A stretch of 64,000 nucleotides of DNA. Origin: Crenobacter oryzisoli. GTDB lineage: Bacteria > Pseudomonadota > Gammaproteobacteria > Burkholderiales > Chromobacteriaceae. Positions 43,081 through 51,346 of the stretch are shown here, in pieces. The first letter of the stretch is position 1; each line of letters opens with the position of its first letter. The translations under genes and the position numbers were made by a program. Below the pieces are notes generated by a model. That model was not told the origin of the DNA. It did not search any database and saw nothing but the letters and a program-made list of their open reading frames with translations. The DNA lies in the NCBI RefSeq assembly GCF_030385785.1, contig NZ_JAUEDK010000017.1, forward strand, positions 22,061 to 86,060, in the 5' to 3' direction.

Positions 43081-44463
43081 TCAGTCTTCGAGAAAGCGCG
43101 CCTTGACGCTCTTGCCCTTCAGCTTGCCGGCGTTAAGGCGAGCTAGCGCCTGAGGCGCAATGCCGCGCTCTACCGCCACGTAGGTGGAAAAGTCGAACAC
43201 CGCGATCTTGCCGACCTGGGCACCCGGTATACCGGCCTCGCCGGTCAGCGCGCCGAGCACGTCGCCTGGGCGGATCTTCTCCTTGCGCCCACCGAGGATC
43301 TGCAGCGTCACCATTGGCGGAGTCAGCGGCTTGCCACTCGTGTTCAGCTCGGCCATGGTGCCCCACTCCACCGGGCGACGTTGGTAGTTCTCGATCGCCT
43401 CGACGCGGAACATCTCGGCCGGCGTCACCAAGCTCAGCGCGATACCCTGCTCGTCACCGCGACCGGTGCGGCCGATGCGGTGCACGTGCACCTCAGGGTC
43501 ACGGGTCAGGTCGACGTTAATCACCGCTTCGAGCGACTGGATATCGAGGCCGCGCGCCGCCACATCGGTCGCCACTAGCACCGAGCAGCTGCGATTGGCA
43601 AACTGCACCAGTACCTGGTCGCGCTCGCGTTGCTCCAGCTCGCCGAACAGCGCCAGTGCGGTGAAGCCCTCGGCCCTCAGCAAATCAACCAGGTCGCGGC
43701 ACTGCTGCTTGGTATTGCAGAAGGCAATGCTCGACACCGGCCGGTAGTGCTTGAGCAGTTTCGCAACCGTGGCAAGACGCTGTTCCGGTGCCACCTCGAA
43801 GAAACGCTGCTGAATCTTGCTGTCGTCGTGCTGCGACTCCACCACCACTTCGGCTGGGTTGCGCAGGAATCGTGCGCTTTGCTGGCGGATCGTATCCGGG
43901 TAGGTTGCCGAGAACAGCAGGGTCTGACGCTCCGCCGGGCAGGCTTTCACCACCTTGGCGATATCGTCGTAAAAGCCCATATCGACCATCCGATCTGCTT
44001 CGTCGAGCACCAGCGTCTGCAAGCCGGCAAGGTCCAGGCTGCCGCGCTCGAGGTGATCGAGTATACGTCCAGGCGTACCGACCACGATGTGCGCGCCATG
44101 CTCCAGCGACGCCATCTGCGGGCGCATCGTCGCACCGCCGCACAGCGTCAGCACCTTGATATTGTCGAATGCACGTGCCAGCCGACGGATTTCCTTGGAG
44201 ACCTGGTCGGCCAGCTCGCGAGTCGGGCACAGCACCAGCGCCTGCACGGCAAACCAGCGCGGATTGATCCTGTTCAACAGGCCGATGCCGAACGCGGCGG
44301 TTTTGCCGCTACCGGTCTTCGCCTGAGCAATCAGATCACGACCTGCCAGTACGGTCGGCAGGCTCTGCGCCTGGATTGGCGTCATGGACTTATAGCCGAG
44401 GCTGTCGAGGTTGGCGAGCATAGCCGGCGAAAGCGGCAGTGTGGAAAAAAGTTCAGTTGTCAC
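43081..44463 (-). CDS. dbpA: ATP-dependent RNA helicase DbpA (460 aa)
   Basis: A DEAD-box helicase that in E. coli is activated by hairpin 92 of 23S rRNA and acts in 50S subunit assembly. Motifs in order: Q motif MTPIQAQSLP, motif I AKTGSGKT, PTRELADQ, GTPGR, DEAD (VLDEADRMVDMGFY), SAT, and C-terminal ATDVAARGLDI and HRIGRTGRG. The last about 75 residues (ILGGRKEKIRPGDVLGALTG) form the DbpA RNA-binding domain that separates DbpA from other DEAD-box proteins. The length is normal (457 in E. coli). Monocistronic. Confidence 0.94.
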   Translation of the reverse strand: MTTELFSTLPLSPAMLANLDSLGYKSMTPIQAQSLPTVLAGRDLIAQAKTGSGKTAAFGIGLLNRINPRWFAVQALVLCPTRELADQVSKEIRRLARAFDNIKVLTLCGGATMRPQMASLEHGAHIVVGTPGRILDHLERGSLDLAGLQTLVLDEADRMVDMGFYDDIAKVVKACPAERQTLLFSATYPDTIRQQSARFLRNPAEVVVESQHDDSKIQQRFFEVAPEQRLATVAKLLKHYRPVSSIAFCNTKQQCRDLVDLLRAEGFTALALFGELEQRERDQVLVQFANRSCSVLVATDVAARGLDIQSLEAVINVDLTRDPEVHVHRIGRTGRGDEQGIALSLVTPAEMFRVEAIENYQRRPVEWGTMAELNTSGKPLTPPMVTLQILGGRKEKIRPGDVLGALTGEAGIPGAQVGKIAVFDFSTYVAVERGIAPQALARLNAGKLKGKSVKARFLED

Positions 44464-44529
44464 AATGAGTTAGGGTAAGGCAAAAAGGCGGCCAGTCTAC
44501 CACGTCGAGGCACGATTGGCCGAATCGGT

Positions 44530-45006
44530 TCAGTAATGAGGCCCGAGCCACCAGCAGGACCCAACCACCACCGCCAAGGTCAGCAACTTCTCGGCAGCCG
44601 ACCCGGTTCGTACCGTCAGCGGAAAGCGCACGGGGACGCGTACCGGCCAGAATAATGGCACGCCCATCGGCGTCAGACCATCGGCAAGCAGGTGCGACAG
44701 ATACCCCGCCAGCAGCGGCGCCAGCGTGCTCGACGCAATCTTATGACCGGACAGGTGCAACAGCAGCCAACTCAAGCCCAATACGGCCAGCAAAGAATGA
44801 GTGAGGCCTCGATGGCCGAACACCTTGGCAATCAGCGTGGACACCGGCCGCACCCGGCTGCCCAGCGCGCTCTTAGGGTGGTCGATGTCGGGCAGCAGCG
44901 CGCCCCCCATCGCCAGGGGCATCGACAACCACAAGGGGCTGATATGGAAGTGGGCCACGACGGCGCCGGCGACAGCGCCGAACACCAGGTGGGAGACAAG
45001 CATCAT
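44530..45006 (-). CDS. YdjM-like membrane-bound metal-dependent hydrolase, DUF457 (158 aa)
   Basis: Conserved metal-ligand motifs of the family are visible: LLPDIDHPKSALG at about residue 40 and FGHRGLTHSLLA at about 65, with HLLADGLTP near 110, among four hydrophobic segments. The start is uncertain: tandem ATGs at 45006 and 45003 lack a clear ribosome binding site, and a TTG at 45039 is possible. E. coli YdjM is SOS-regulated, but no LexA box is evident here. Function in the cell is poorly known. Confidence 0.82.
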   Translation of the reverse strand: MMLVSHLVFGAVAGAVVAHFHISPLWLSMPLAMGGALLPDIDHPKSALGSRVRPVSTLIAKVFGHRGLTHSLLAVLGLSWLLLHLSGHKIASSTLAPLLAGYLSHLLADGLTPMGVPLFWPVRVPVRFPLTVRTGSAAEKLLTLAVVVGSCWWLGPHY

Positions 45007-45178
45007 GACAGCAGCGCAATCCAGGCGAAAAACCGGCAATCATAGCTGATCTGCAGACAGTTGCGAGCTCGTCGTAGTCCGCTTTTTCTTCAATTTTATT
45101 GGAATGAGCCGGCTCAACCCCTACGGTTAACGCCGCCAGCATCTACACTGTCGTTATTGCCGCTTATGGAGCAGCACC

Positions 45179-46030
45179 ATGCCGCCCACTCCGACCTCTC
45201 CCCCCAGCCCGCAGCGCCGCCGGTTTCTCGGCGTCATGATCGCTTCCGGCTTCGCCTTGGCGGTGCAGCCCATCAGTGCCGCCACCATCCATACCGACAG
45301 CGAAGGGCTACTTACCGGCAGCGTGGCGATCCCGACCAAAGACGGCTCCCTGCCCGCCTATTTCGCCCGCCCTAACCGTACCGGCCCGCTGCCGGTGGTA
45401 CTAGTGGTGCAAGAGGTATTTGGCGTGCACGAACACATCCAGGACCTGTGCCGCCGACTCGCCAAGGCAGGCTACCTCGCGGTCGCACCGGAGCTCTACT
45501 TCCGCCAAGGTGACCCACGCAAATACCCCGACATCAGCCAGTTGATCAACCAAGTGGTCAGCAAAGTGCCTGACGAACAAGTCCTGGCCGATCTTGATGC
45601 CACTCTCGCCTGGGCCGGAGTGAGCGGTGGCGACGTGAAACGCGCAGCGATTACCGGGTTCTGCTGGGGCGGCCGCATCGTCTGGCTGTACTCCGCACAC
45701 AACCCGAACCTGCGAGCCGCCGCGGCCTGGTATGGCCGGCTGGTAGGCGACAAGACGCCCCTGACACCACGCAACCCGATTGACCTCGTTGCCTCACTGC
45801 AGGTGCCGGTGCTGGGCCTGTACGGCGGTCAAGACTCGAGCATTCCAGTCGACAGCATCGAGAAGATGCAGGGTCTGCTCAAAGCCGCCGGCAATCCATC
45901 GCAGGTGATCGTCTACCCGGAAGCCGGCCACGGCTTCAATGCCGATTATCGACCAAGCTATAACGAGGCAGCTGCGCAGGACGGTTGGGCAAAAATGCTC
46001 GCCTGGTTCGCCGAGCACGGTGCACGCTGA
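45179..46030 (+). CDS. Dienelactone-hydrolase family protein with Tat-like signal (283 aa)
   Basis: The N-terminus has a twin-arginine-like signal (PQRRRFLGVMIASGFALAVQ), indicating export of a folded enzyme to the periplasm. The hydrolase domain has a conserved Glu (VQEVFGVHEHIQD), the Cys nucleophile in GFCWGGRI (about 160) and a C-terminal catalytic Asp and His (YGGQDSSIP, GHGFNADY). Family members hydrolyse dienelactones or other esters. Isolated gene with no chlorocatechol pathway genes nearby, so the substrate is open. Confidence 0.88.
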   Translation: MPPTPTSPPSPQRRRFLGVMIASGFALAVQPISAATIHTDSEGLLTGSVAIPTKDGSLPAYFARPNRTGPLPVVLVVQEVFGVHEHIQDLCRRLAKAGYLAVAPELYFRQGDPRKYPDISQLINQVVSKVPDEQVLADLDATLAWAGVSGGDVKRAAITGFCWGGRIVWLYSAHNPNLRAAAAWYGRLVGDKTPLTPRNPIDLVASLQVPVLGLYGGQDSSIPVDSIEKMQGLLKAAGNPSQVIVYPEAGHGFNADYRPSYNEAAAQDGWAKMLAWFAEHGAR

Positions 46031-46076
46031 GCACAACATCGCGCTGGATGCATATAAGCAAATAAGGTCGACAAAA

Positions 46077-46098
46077 AAAGCGGCTCATTGGCCGCTTT
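46077..46098 (-). terminator. Bidirectional hairpin between the dienelactone hydrolase and SDR genes
   Basis: AAAGCGGC (46077-46084) and GCCGCTTT (46091-46098) form the stem. On the minus strand seven T follow, so it ends the SDR gene; on the plus strand it may also end the convergent gene. Confidence 0.8.
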
Positions 46099-46121
46099 CC
46101 CTGTTTCCCATAGCGGGTGCC

Positions 46122-46721
46122 TTAGCTGACGCGGTACACCTGACCGGTCTGCGCACCCTCCACGCTCTTGCTGTACGCGAGTGCCGCCTTGGTCGCCGGC
46201 ACAGGCAGGAAGCCTCGAAAATACGGTCCGTATGACGGCATCGACTCGGCGATCACACCCGGGCTGACACTGTTGATGCGCAGACCCCGTGGCAGCTCGA
46301 TAGCCGCCGCCCGAACGAAAGAATCAATCGCTCCGTTTACCATCGACGCCGAACTGCCAAAGCGGATCGGGTCTTCACTCAATACCCCGCTTGTCAGCGT
46401 GATCGAACCGCCATCGTTGAGATAATCCTTGCCAACGAGGGTCAGTTTCACTTGGCCCATCAGCTTGTCGGCCAGACCGATCTGGTAGAGTTCCGGCGTC
46501 ATTTCTTCTAGCGAACCAAAGTGCACAGCCCCCGTCGTGGCGACCAGTGCATCGAACCGACCGATCTTGGCAAACAAGGCCTGCAGACTGGCGACGTCTG
46601 TGATATCAGCCTGATAATCACCACGGGTTCGGCCCACTGAGATCACCTCATTACGCTGCGCGAGTTCGGCCTGCACGGCAAGGCCGATGGTGCCAGTGGC
46701 ACCGATGATGACAATCTTCAT
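46122..46721 (-). CDS. Short-chain dehydrogenase/reductase (199 aa)
   Basis: The short SDR form starts MKIVIIGATGTIGLAVQAEL with the nucleotide-binding GATGTIG. The conserved TTGAVHFG and a TSGVLSEDPIRFGSSASMVN region follow, but the usual YxxxK is altered (Ser/Ala in place of the Tyr), so it belongs to the atypical compact group whose activity is uncertain. AAAGGAG precedes the ATG at 46721; a GTG one codon earlier is an alternative. Its own terminator follows. Confidence 0.82.
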   Translation of the reverse strand: MKIVIIGATGTIGLAVQAELAQRNEVISVGRTRGDYQADITDVASLQALFAKIGRFDALVATTGAVHFGSLEEMTPELYQIGLADKLMGQVKLTLVGKDYLNDGGSITLTSGVLSEDPIRFGSSASMVNGAIDSFVRAAAIELPRGLRINSVSPGVIAESMPSYGPYFRGFLPVPATKAALAYSKSVEGAQTGQVYRVS

Positions 46722-46813
46722 CACCTTCTCCTTTCAGAATGCATTCGCCCCGGACTCGCCCAGAGCACACGACACACATAGCAAGCCCCCCCGCAGGTCA
46801 CGCAATGAAAAAA

Positions 46814-46834
46814 GCGGCAGAACGCCGCCTCTCC
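46814..46834 (-). terminator. Terminator of the flavodoxin-family gene
   Basis: GCGGC (46814-46818) and GCCGC (46824-46828) form a short stem. On the minus strand TTTTTT follows. Confidence 0.65.
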
Positions 46835-46850
46835 CCAGTCCGCTCAACGC

Positions 46851-47426
46851 TTAGCCATGGATATGCTTGGTGATATTGGCGATGCGCGCGCCAAACTGCT
46901 TGGCAGTCTCCAGATCACCCGGTAACGGCCCCTCTTCCGGGCTCGAATCGGACGGCGACTGAGCCAACAGCCCGGAAGAACCCGCCAACCAATTCAGGTC
47001 ATTGCGTGTGGCCGCCTTGGTATTGGACGGCAGCATCCCTGTGCCGACCCAAATCATGCCGTGCTGCATCGCCAAGGTGTTGAGGTAATGCAGCGTCGAC
47101 AGCTTGTCGCCGTTGATGCTGGCCGAATTGGTGAAACCCGCAGCCACCTTGTCTTTCCACTTCTGTGCAAACCATGGCTTGGAGCTGGCATCGGCGAATT
47201 TCTTGAACTGCCACGACACCATGCCCATATAGGTCGGCGAGCCGAACACGATAGCGTCGGCTGCATCGAGCGCCTCCCAAGTACTGGCCGGCAGATTGCC
47301 GTCGGCGTCGATCGGGTACAGCGTCGCAGTTACACCGCTAATGGCGGCAGCGCCAGCATACACAGCCTCGGCCTGTTTGGCAGTGTGGCCGTAGCCGCTG
47401 TGATAAACAATGGCAATACGCGTCAT
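46851..47426 (-). CDS. Flavodoxin-family NAD(P)H:quinone oxidoreductase-like protein (191 aa)
   Basis: An FMN-binding flavodoxin fold of the WrbA type: the phosphate-binding loop is IAIVYHSGYGHTAKQAEAVY at the N-terminus. FGSPTYMGMVSWQFKKFAD at about 61-79 and the later GTGMLPSNTK also match the group. Such enzymes reduce quinones by two electrons and protect against redox stress. The ATG at 47426 has GGAG upstream. Single gene. Confidence 0.88.
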   Translation of the reverse strand: MTRIAIVYHSGYGHTAKQAEAVYAGAAAISGVTATLYPIDADGNLPASTWEALDAADAIVFGSPTYMGMVSWQFKKFADASSKPWFAQKWKDKVAAGFTNSASINGDKLSTLHYLNTLAMQHGMIWVGTGMLPSNTKAATRNDLNWLAGSSGLLAQSPSDSSPEEGPLPGDLETAKQFGARIANITKHIHG

Positions 47427-47649
47427 GACATCTCCTTGATAAGGTCAACATAGACATCCCAGCTGGGTGTCGCTGGTAGGCTGACCCTCTTTTTTAGTTC
47501 ATTTCGTAGCAGCCGGCCTGCTCAAGTTCATCGACGCTGAAATAACAACGCCGTCAAGCCTCGGCATGGGTAGCACGCGCCCAACCGCCCTTGCCTACAA
47601 TTAGGCTCAGGGGCCACGGCCGCCCCCAAATAATCGAAAGGCGGTTCCC

Positions 47650-48057
47650 ATGAAAACATGGTACCTCATCGCCCTAGCCACCGTCGCAGCGCCGGCATTG
47701 GCCAGCCCCAGCCATTGGCAAACTGCCGGCAAAACCAACAACGGCAACATCGTACAGGTCGACTCGGCCAATATGAGCAGTGATGGCGACGTGATTCATG
47801 CTCGGCTACGCGTCGAGTACAAGCCCCCGGTCACAGTCGGAAAGATCGGGCTGGTCAGTAGCATGCACATTGACGCCGCATTTCGTTGCAGAACGATGGA
47901 AACCTCCGCACGGCAATTAGTGATGTACCACGATGAGCGTAAAAACGACGTCGCACTACGTGAGGACCTGCCTCCGGATGGGTTTGGTCAAGAGCCAGAC
48001 GGCAGCATTGGTGACGTCGCGCTTCATTACCTGTGCCGCGGTTACGCCACGCCGTAG
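47650..48057 (+). CDS. Secreted hypothetical protein, surface-adhesin-E-like (135 aa)
   Basis: A signal peptide (MKTWYLIALATVAAPALASP) is followed by a small beta-rich domain with two Cys (FRCRT, LHYLCRG) and the pattern IVQVDSANMSSDGDVIHARL...VEYKPP seen in periplasmic proteins annotated as surface-adhesin protein E or similar. GAAAGG lies upstream of the ATG. The function is unknown. Confidence 0.72.
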   Translation: MKTWYLIALATVAAPALASPSHWQTAGKTNNGNIVQVDSANMSSDGDVIHARLRVEYKPPVTVGKIGLVSSMHIDAAFRCRTMETSARQLVMYHDERKNDVALREDLPPDGFGQEPDGSIGDVALHYLCRGYATP

Positions 48058-48115
48058 CTCCACTGAACTCTTCAGCGTTGCGAATTCAACGCCAAAACGG
48101 TCACACAGAACAACA

Positions 48116-49012
48116 TCACGCAAGCGCCGCCTGGCAGAAGCGCTCGACCTGCTGCGGATCGGTCACGAACGGGTTGTCGCTGCCCTGTAGCGCGCGGATT
48201 CGCTTATTCCGGCGTAACTCCCAGTCGTCCACCGGGTGCTCACGCGACCAAGCACACATCAGTTGGCTGTCCTGCCGGCTCATCCGCAACGCATAGGTTT
48301 GGTGCATATAGAGATAGATCCGTGCGATACGCCCACGGATCGGCTCAGGTGGCTGCACCTTCTTCATCTTGCTATCGATGATCATCGGGCACTGGCCGTA
48401 TTGCGGATGTGGATTGCCGCGCTGCCAGGCGCTGAACGAATAATTACTGCGATCGGCGTTCACCTCGCCAATCGCCGGGACCAGGTTTACCAGGTCGCCC
48501 TCGGCCCTTGCGAATACCCGGTCATTGTCGGCGCAGTTCTTGCGCCCCCCGTTCTTCCAGCACTGCCGCTGATGGCCCAGCACCCAGGCCGGAACGATAT
48601 GCTCCCACTCCAGACGGGCCGCGCGCGCAGCATTCTTGCGCGGTTTGAAACCGCAGGAGCGCTGATCAATGGTCTTGTCGTGATAATCGCAACCGCAATA
48701 GAAAGTCACCTCCATGCCGCTATAGAGACGCGGCAATACCCTCTTCGCTCCGGCGAAGTCACGATGCCCGACTGCCTTAGTACCATTCACCAGCGGCACA
48801 TTGTCCGGAACCGATCCTGAGGAGCTGCCCGACAGTTCGCCGGTCAACTGGCCCGTCGCCTCGCGGATCAACTTTTCGGCATGCTCGGCCAGCGCCTTGC
48901 CACCGTGTTGAAGTGCCTTGTTGGCCAGTTGCTGCGCGTCCTTCTCGCTGCACGCGCTCACCAGTGCCAGCAGCGCACCCAGCGCCAGCCAGCGGAACAT
49001 CGTCTGCTTCAT
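48116..49012 (-). CDS. Endonuclease I family nuclease, probable lipoprotein (298 aa)
   Basis: An EndA/NucM-type nonspecific DNase with a beta-beta-alpha-metal site. A lipobox LVSAC at residues 17-21 suggests outer-membrane anchoring. The catalytic region LEWEHIVPAWVLG at about 133-145 contains the His, and the later DLVNLVPAIGEVNADRSNYS supplies the Asn metal ligand. Cys residues (YCGCDYH, QRSCGF, RQCWKNGGRKNC) probably form disulfides. An additional helical segment of about 55 residues after the lipobox is longer than in E. coli EndA. It probably degrades extracellular or incoming DNA in the periplasm. Confidence 0.9.
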   Translation of the reverse strand: MKQTMFRWLALGALLALVSACSEKDAQQLANKALQHGGKALAEHAEKLIREATGQLTGELSGSSSGSVPDNVPLVNGTKAVGHRDFAGAKRVLPRLYSGMEVTFYCGCDYHDKTIDQRSCGFKPRKNAARAARLEWEHIVPAWVLGHQRQCWKNGGRKNCADNDRVFARAEGDLVNLVPAIGEVNADRSNYSFSAWQRGNPHPQYGQCPMIIDSKMKKVQPPEPIRGRIARIYLYMHQTYALRMSRQDSQLMCAWSREHPVDDWELRRNKRIRALQGSDNPFVTDPQQVERFCQAALA

Positions 49013-49110
49013 TGCCTACCACTACCGGCCGACACCGGTTTTTACCACGTAAGGGCGGTCGATTTTACACTCGGGCAAATGGAATAACCGCGGCACGTTT
49101 AAATATTACA

Positions 49111-49140
49111 ATTAAATAAAAACCCGCCAACAGGCGGGTT
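49111..49140 (-). terminator. Intrinsic terminator of moaA
   Basis: AACCCGCC (49121-49128) and GGCGGGTT (49133-49140) form a perfect 8-bp stem with an AACA loop. On the minus strand TTTTTATTT follows. Confidence 0.88.
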
Positions 49141-49165
49141 GTATAGTGGTATGAATCAATACGGC

Positions 49166-50152
49166 TTAGCCGCCAGTCATCGACATGATGCGGACGATCT
49201 TGCCAGGCCGTTCTCGGAACTCATGCCTCTCGGGCTTGAGCTCGATAGCCTCTCGGATCGCAGCTTCCAGCTCCGCGTCGCTGCAGCCAGCACGCAGCAG
49301 CGGACGCAGCTCGAAACGCTCCTCCTGACCCAGACACATATAGAGGGTGCCGTCCACCGATAGGCGAACGCGATTACAGGTAGCGCAGAAATGTTGGGAG
49401 ATTGGCGTAATCAGGCCGAGCGTGAAGCGACCGTCCAGGGTCGACCAGTAGCGCGCTGGCCCGCCCCCGAGGTCCGCAGCCTGTGGCACCAGCGAGAACT
49501 GTTGCTGCAGACGCGCGAGCACCGGCTGTAAATCGAGAAAATGTGCCGCGCGACCGGTATCGCCCATCGGCATCGCCTCGATCAGGCGCAGCACAAAGCC
49601 GTGTTCGATACAGAACGCCACCATGGTCTCGATGTCATCGTCGTTGACACCCTTCATCGCCACCATATTGATCTTGATCGGTGCGAATCCGGCCGCCTTG
49701 GCCGCCATCAGCCCATCCATGACGCGTGGCAGACTGTCTCTGCCTGTTAGCTCGTGCACGCAGTCGCGTCGCAACGAGTCCAGGCTGATATTGAGTCGGC
49801 GCACCCCTGCATTGTGCAGCGCTTCGGCGTGTTTGCTCAGTTGAGTGGCATTGGTGCTTAGCGACAGATCGTCGAGCCCCGGCAGTGCAGCCAAGCGCGC
49901 CGCCAGTTCAGGCAGATTCCGGCGCAACAATGGCTCGCCACCAGTCAGGCGCACCCGCCGAGTCCCCAGACGGGTGAAAGCGCCAATCACCCGCTCGATC
50001 TCATCGAAGGTCAGCCAATGCTCCGGCTCCTCAAAGCCCCTGAATCCCTTGGGCATACAGTAGCTGCAGCGCAGATCACAGCGGTCAGTCACCGACAGTC
50101 GTATGTATTCGATCGTGCGCCCGAAGCGGTCCATCAACATCGCCTGCTCCAT
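49166..50152 (-). CDS. moaA: GTP 3',8-cyclase MoaA (328 aa)
   Basis: A radical-SAM enzyme catalysing the first step of molybdenum-cofactor synthesis. The N-terminal [4Fe-4S] motif is CDLRCSYCMP (about residues 26-35), GGEPLLR follows, and the second cluster's cysteines occur in ATCNRVRLS and near LYMCLG. The C-terminal Gly-Gly (MSMTGG) needed for activity is present. Start choice: ATG at 50152, with alternatives at codons 5 and 7 that have GGAG upstream. No other moa gene is adjacent. Confidence 0.94.
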   Translation of the reverse strand: MEQAMLMDRFGRTIEYIRLSVTDRCDLRCSYCMPKGFRGFEEPEHWLTFDEIERVIGAFTRLGTRRVRLTGGEPLLRRNLPELAARLAALPGLDDLSLSTNATQLSKHAEALHNAGVRRLNISLDSLRRDCVHELTGRDSLPRVMDGLMAAKAAGFAPIKINMVAMKGVNDDDIETMVAFCIEHGFVLRLIEAMPMGDTGRAAHFLDLQPVLARLQQQFSLVPQAADLGGGPARYWSTLDGRFTLGLITPISQHFCATCNRVRLSVDGTLYMCLGQEERFELRPLLRAGCSDAELEAAIREAIELKPERHEFRERPGKIVRIMSMTGG

Positions 50153-50548
50153 CTCATCTCTATTTATCTTCCGATTAAGATTGTAACGGCTTAACCAAGT
50201 TTAGGCAGCAATTGTCGAGCAATTTGGTGGGGATTTCGCGTAATTGGCCCTACAAACCACAGCTTACTGACCGTCAGTCCGCTGTGACACGCAAACACTA
50301 AGGAGTTGCCCGCTCTTGCGCGCTGCCTGCAGCTTCATGCCGGCCTTTCTGCCAAGGTAGCACTTGGTGGGCACGAAAAAAAGAGCCCTCCGGGGAGGGA
50401 GGGCATAGGAGTATCGGGGAAGTACAGCCTGCCGCCAGAAGGAGAATATGGCAAGCTGTTGTGCACGTCGCGGACGCCAAGCACAACGTCATGATAACGA
50501 GAGCCAACGCCCGCTTCCATACGTACAATTACCTATGTATACAAACAA
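50153..50548. other. Intergenic region between moaA and the TrmH-family gene, with terminator
   Basis: About 400 bases without a supported gene. Contains the hairpin at 50385-50404 that ends the motA operon on the minus strand, and the moaA promoter near 50200. Confidence 0.45.
50376..50404 (-). terminator. Terminator of the motA-trmH operon
   Basis: GCCCTCC (50385-50391) and GGAGGGC (50398-50404) pair across a 6-nt loop. On the minus strand TCTTTTTTT follows the stem. It lies about 145 nt past the last stop codon of the operon. Confidence 0.75.
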
Positions 50549-51343
50549 TTAACCAGCCTGCGCTTCCAGCTGACGCACGCGCTCGAATAGGCACACCGTC
50601 GCCGCCATCGCCACATTCAGCGACTCTGCCTGACCCGGCATCGGAATCTTTATCCTGGCCGGTGCCAGCGCCTGGAGCGCGGTAGAAACGCCGCTCCCCT
50701 CATTGCCGAACACAAAGGCCACCGGACCTGTCAAGTCCTGACTGTACAGCGATACCGCTCCGTCAAGCGCCGTTACCAATTTACTGCCGTTAAAGTCGTT
50801 CAACACCGCCTCAAGGTCTGCCGCCTCGTGCAAGTTCAACACAAAGTGCGCCCCCATCCCGGCTCGCAGCACCTTCGGCGAATACACGTCGACGCAGCCC
50901 TTGGAGAGAAAGACCTCGTTCACACCCGATGCGGCGGCACTGCGCAGAATGGTGCCGAGATTGCCCGGATCCTGGATGTCTTCCAACAGCAGCCGCGACA
51001 CATGGGCTGCCGGGCGCTCGGGCACGGGGCGACGCGCCAACGCCAGCAGTTCGGGAGCGCTCGTCAGCGCGGTAACCTTGGCGAACACGCCGGGGGTGAT
51101 ATAGGACACCGCCACCCTCTCCCCAACTGAGGCGACCAGTTGGACGATCTCTGGATGAGCAGAGGCCTCAGCGTTGATATAGAGGGCGGTTAGCTCGCCG
51201 CCGGCCTCAAGGCTGGCGGTCGCAAGATGTATCCCCTCCAGCACCATCAGCCCGGACTTGCGGCGGTCGCGGGCATTCTGCAGCAGGCGGGACAGGTCTT
51301 TCAGGTCGTTGTTATGAGCGGAGGAAATCGTTTTGATCGGCAT
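50549..51343 (-). CDS. TrmH/SpoU-family RNA 2'-O-methyltransferase (264 aa)
   Basis: A SPOUT-class methyltransferase. It has an N-terminal substrate-binding part (LMVLEGIHLATASLEAGG, residues about 31-50) and the three motifs of the knotted domain: LLEDIQDPGNLGTILRSAAA, VAFVFGNEGSGVS and IPMPGQAESLNVAMAATVCL. It methylates a ribose in rRNA or tRNA, and the exact nucleotide cannot be assigned from sequence. The gene starts 3 nt after the HDOD gene and is the last of the mot operon, an unexpected neighbour for motility genes. Confidence 0.9.
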   Translation of the reverse strand: MPIKTISSAHNNDLKDLSRLLQNARDRRKSGLMVLEGIHLATASLEAGGELTALYINAEASAHPEIVQLVASVGERVAVSYITPGVFAKVTALTSAPELLALARRPVPERPAAHVSRLLLEDIQDPGNLGTILRSAAASGVNEVFLSKGCVDVYSPKVLRAGMGAHFVLNLHEAADLEAVLNDFNGSKLVTALDGAVSLYSQDLTGPVAFVFGNEGSGVSTALQALAPARIKIPMPGQAESLNVAMAATVCLFERVRQLEAQAG

Positions 51344-51346
51344 CTA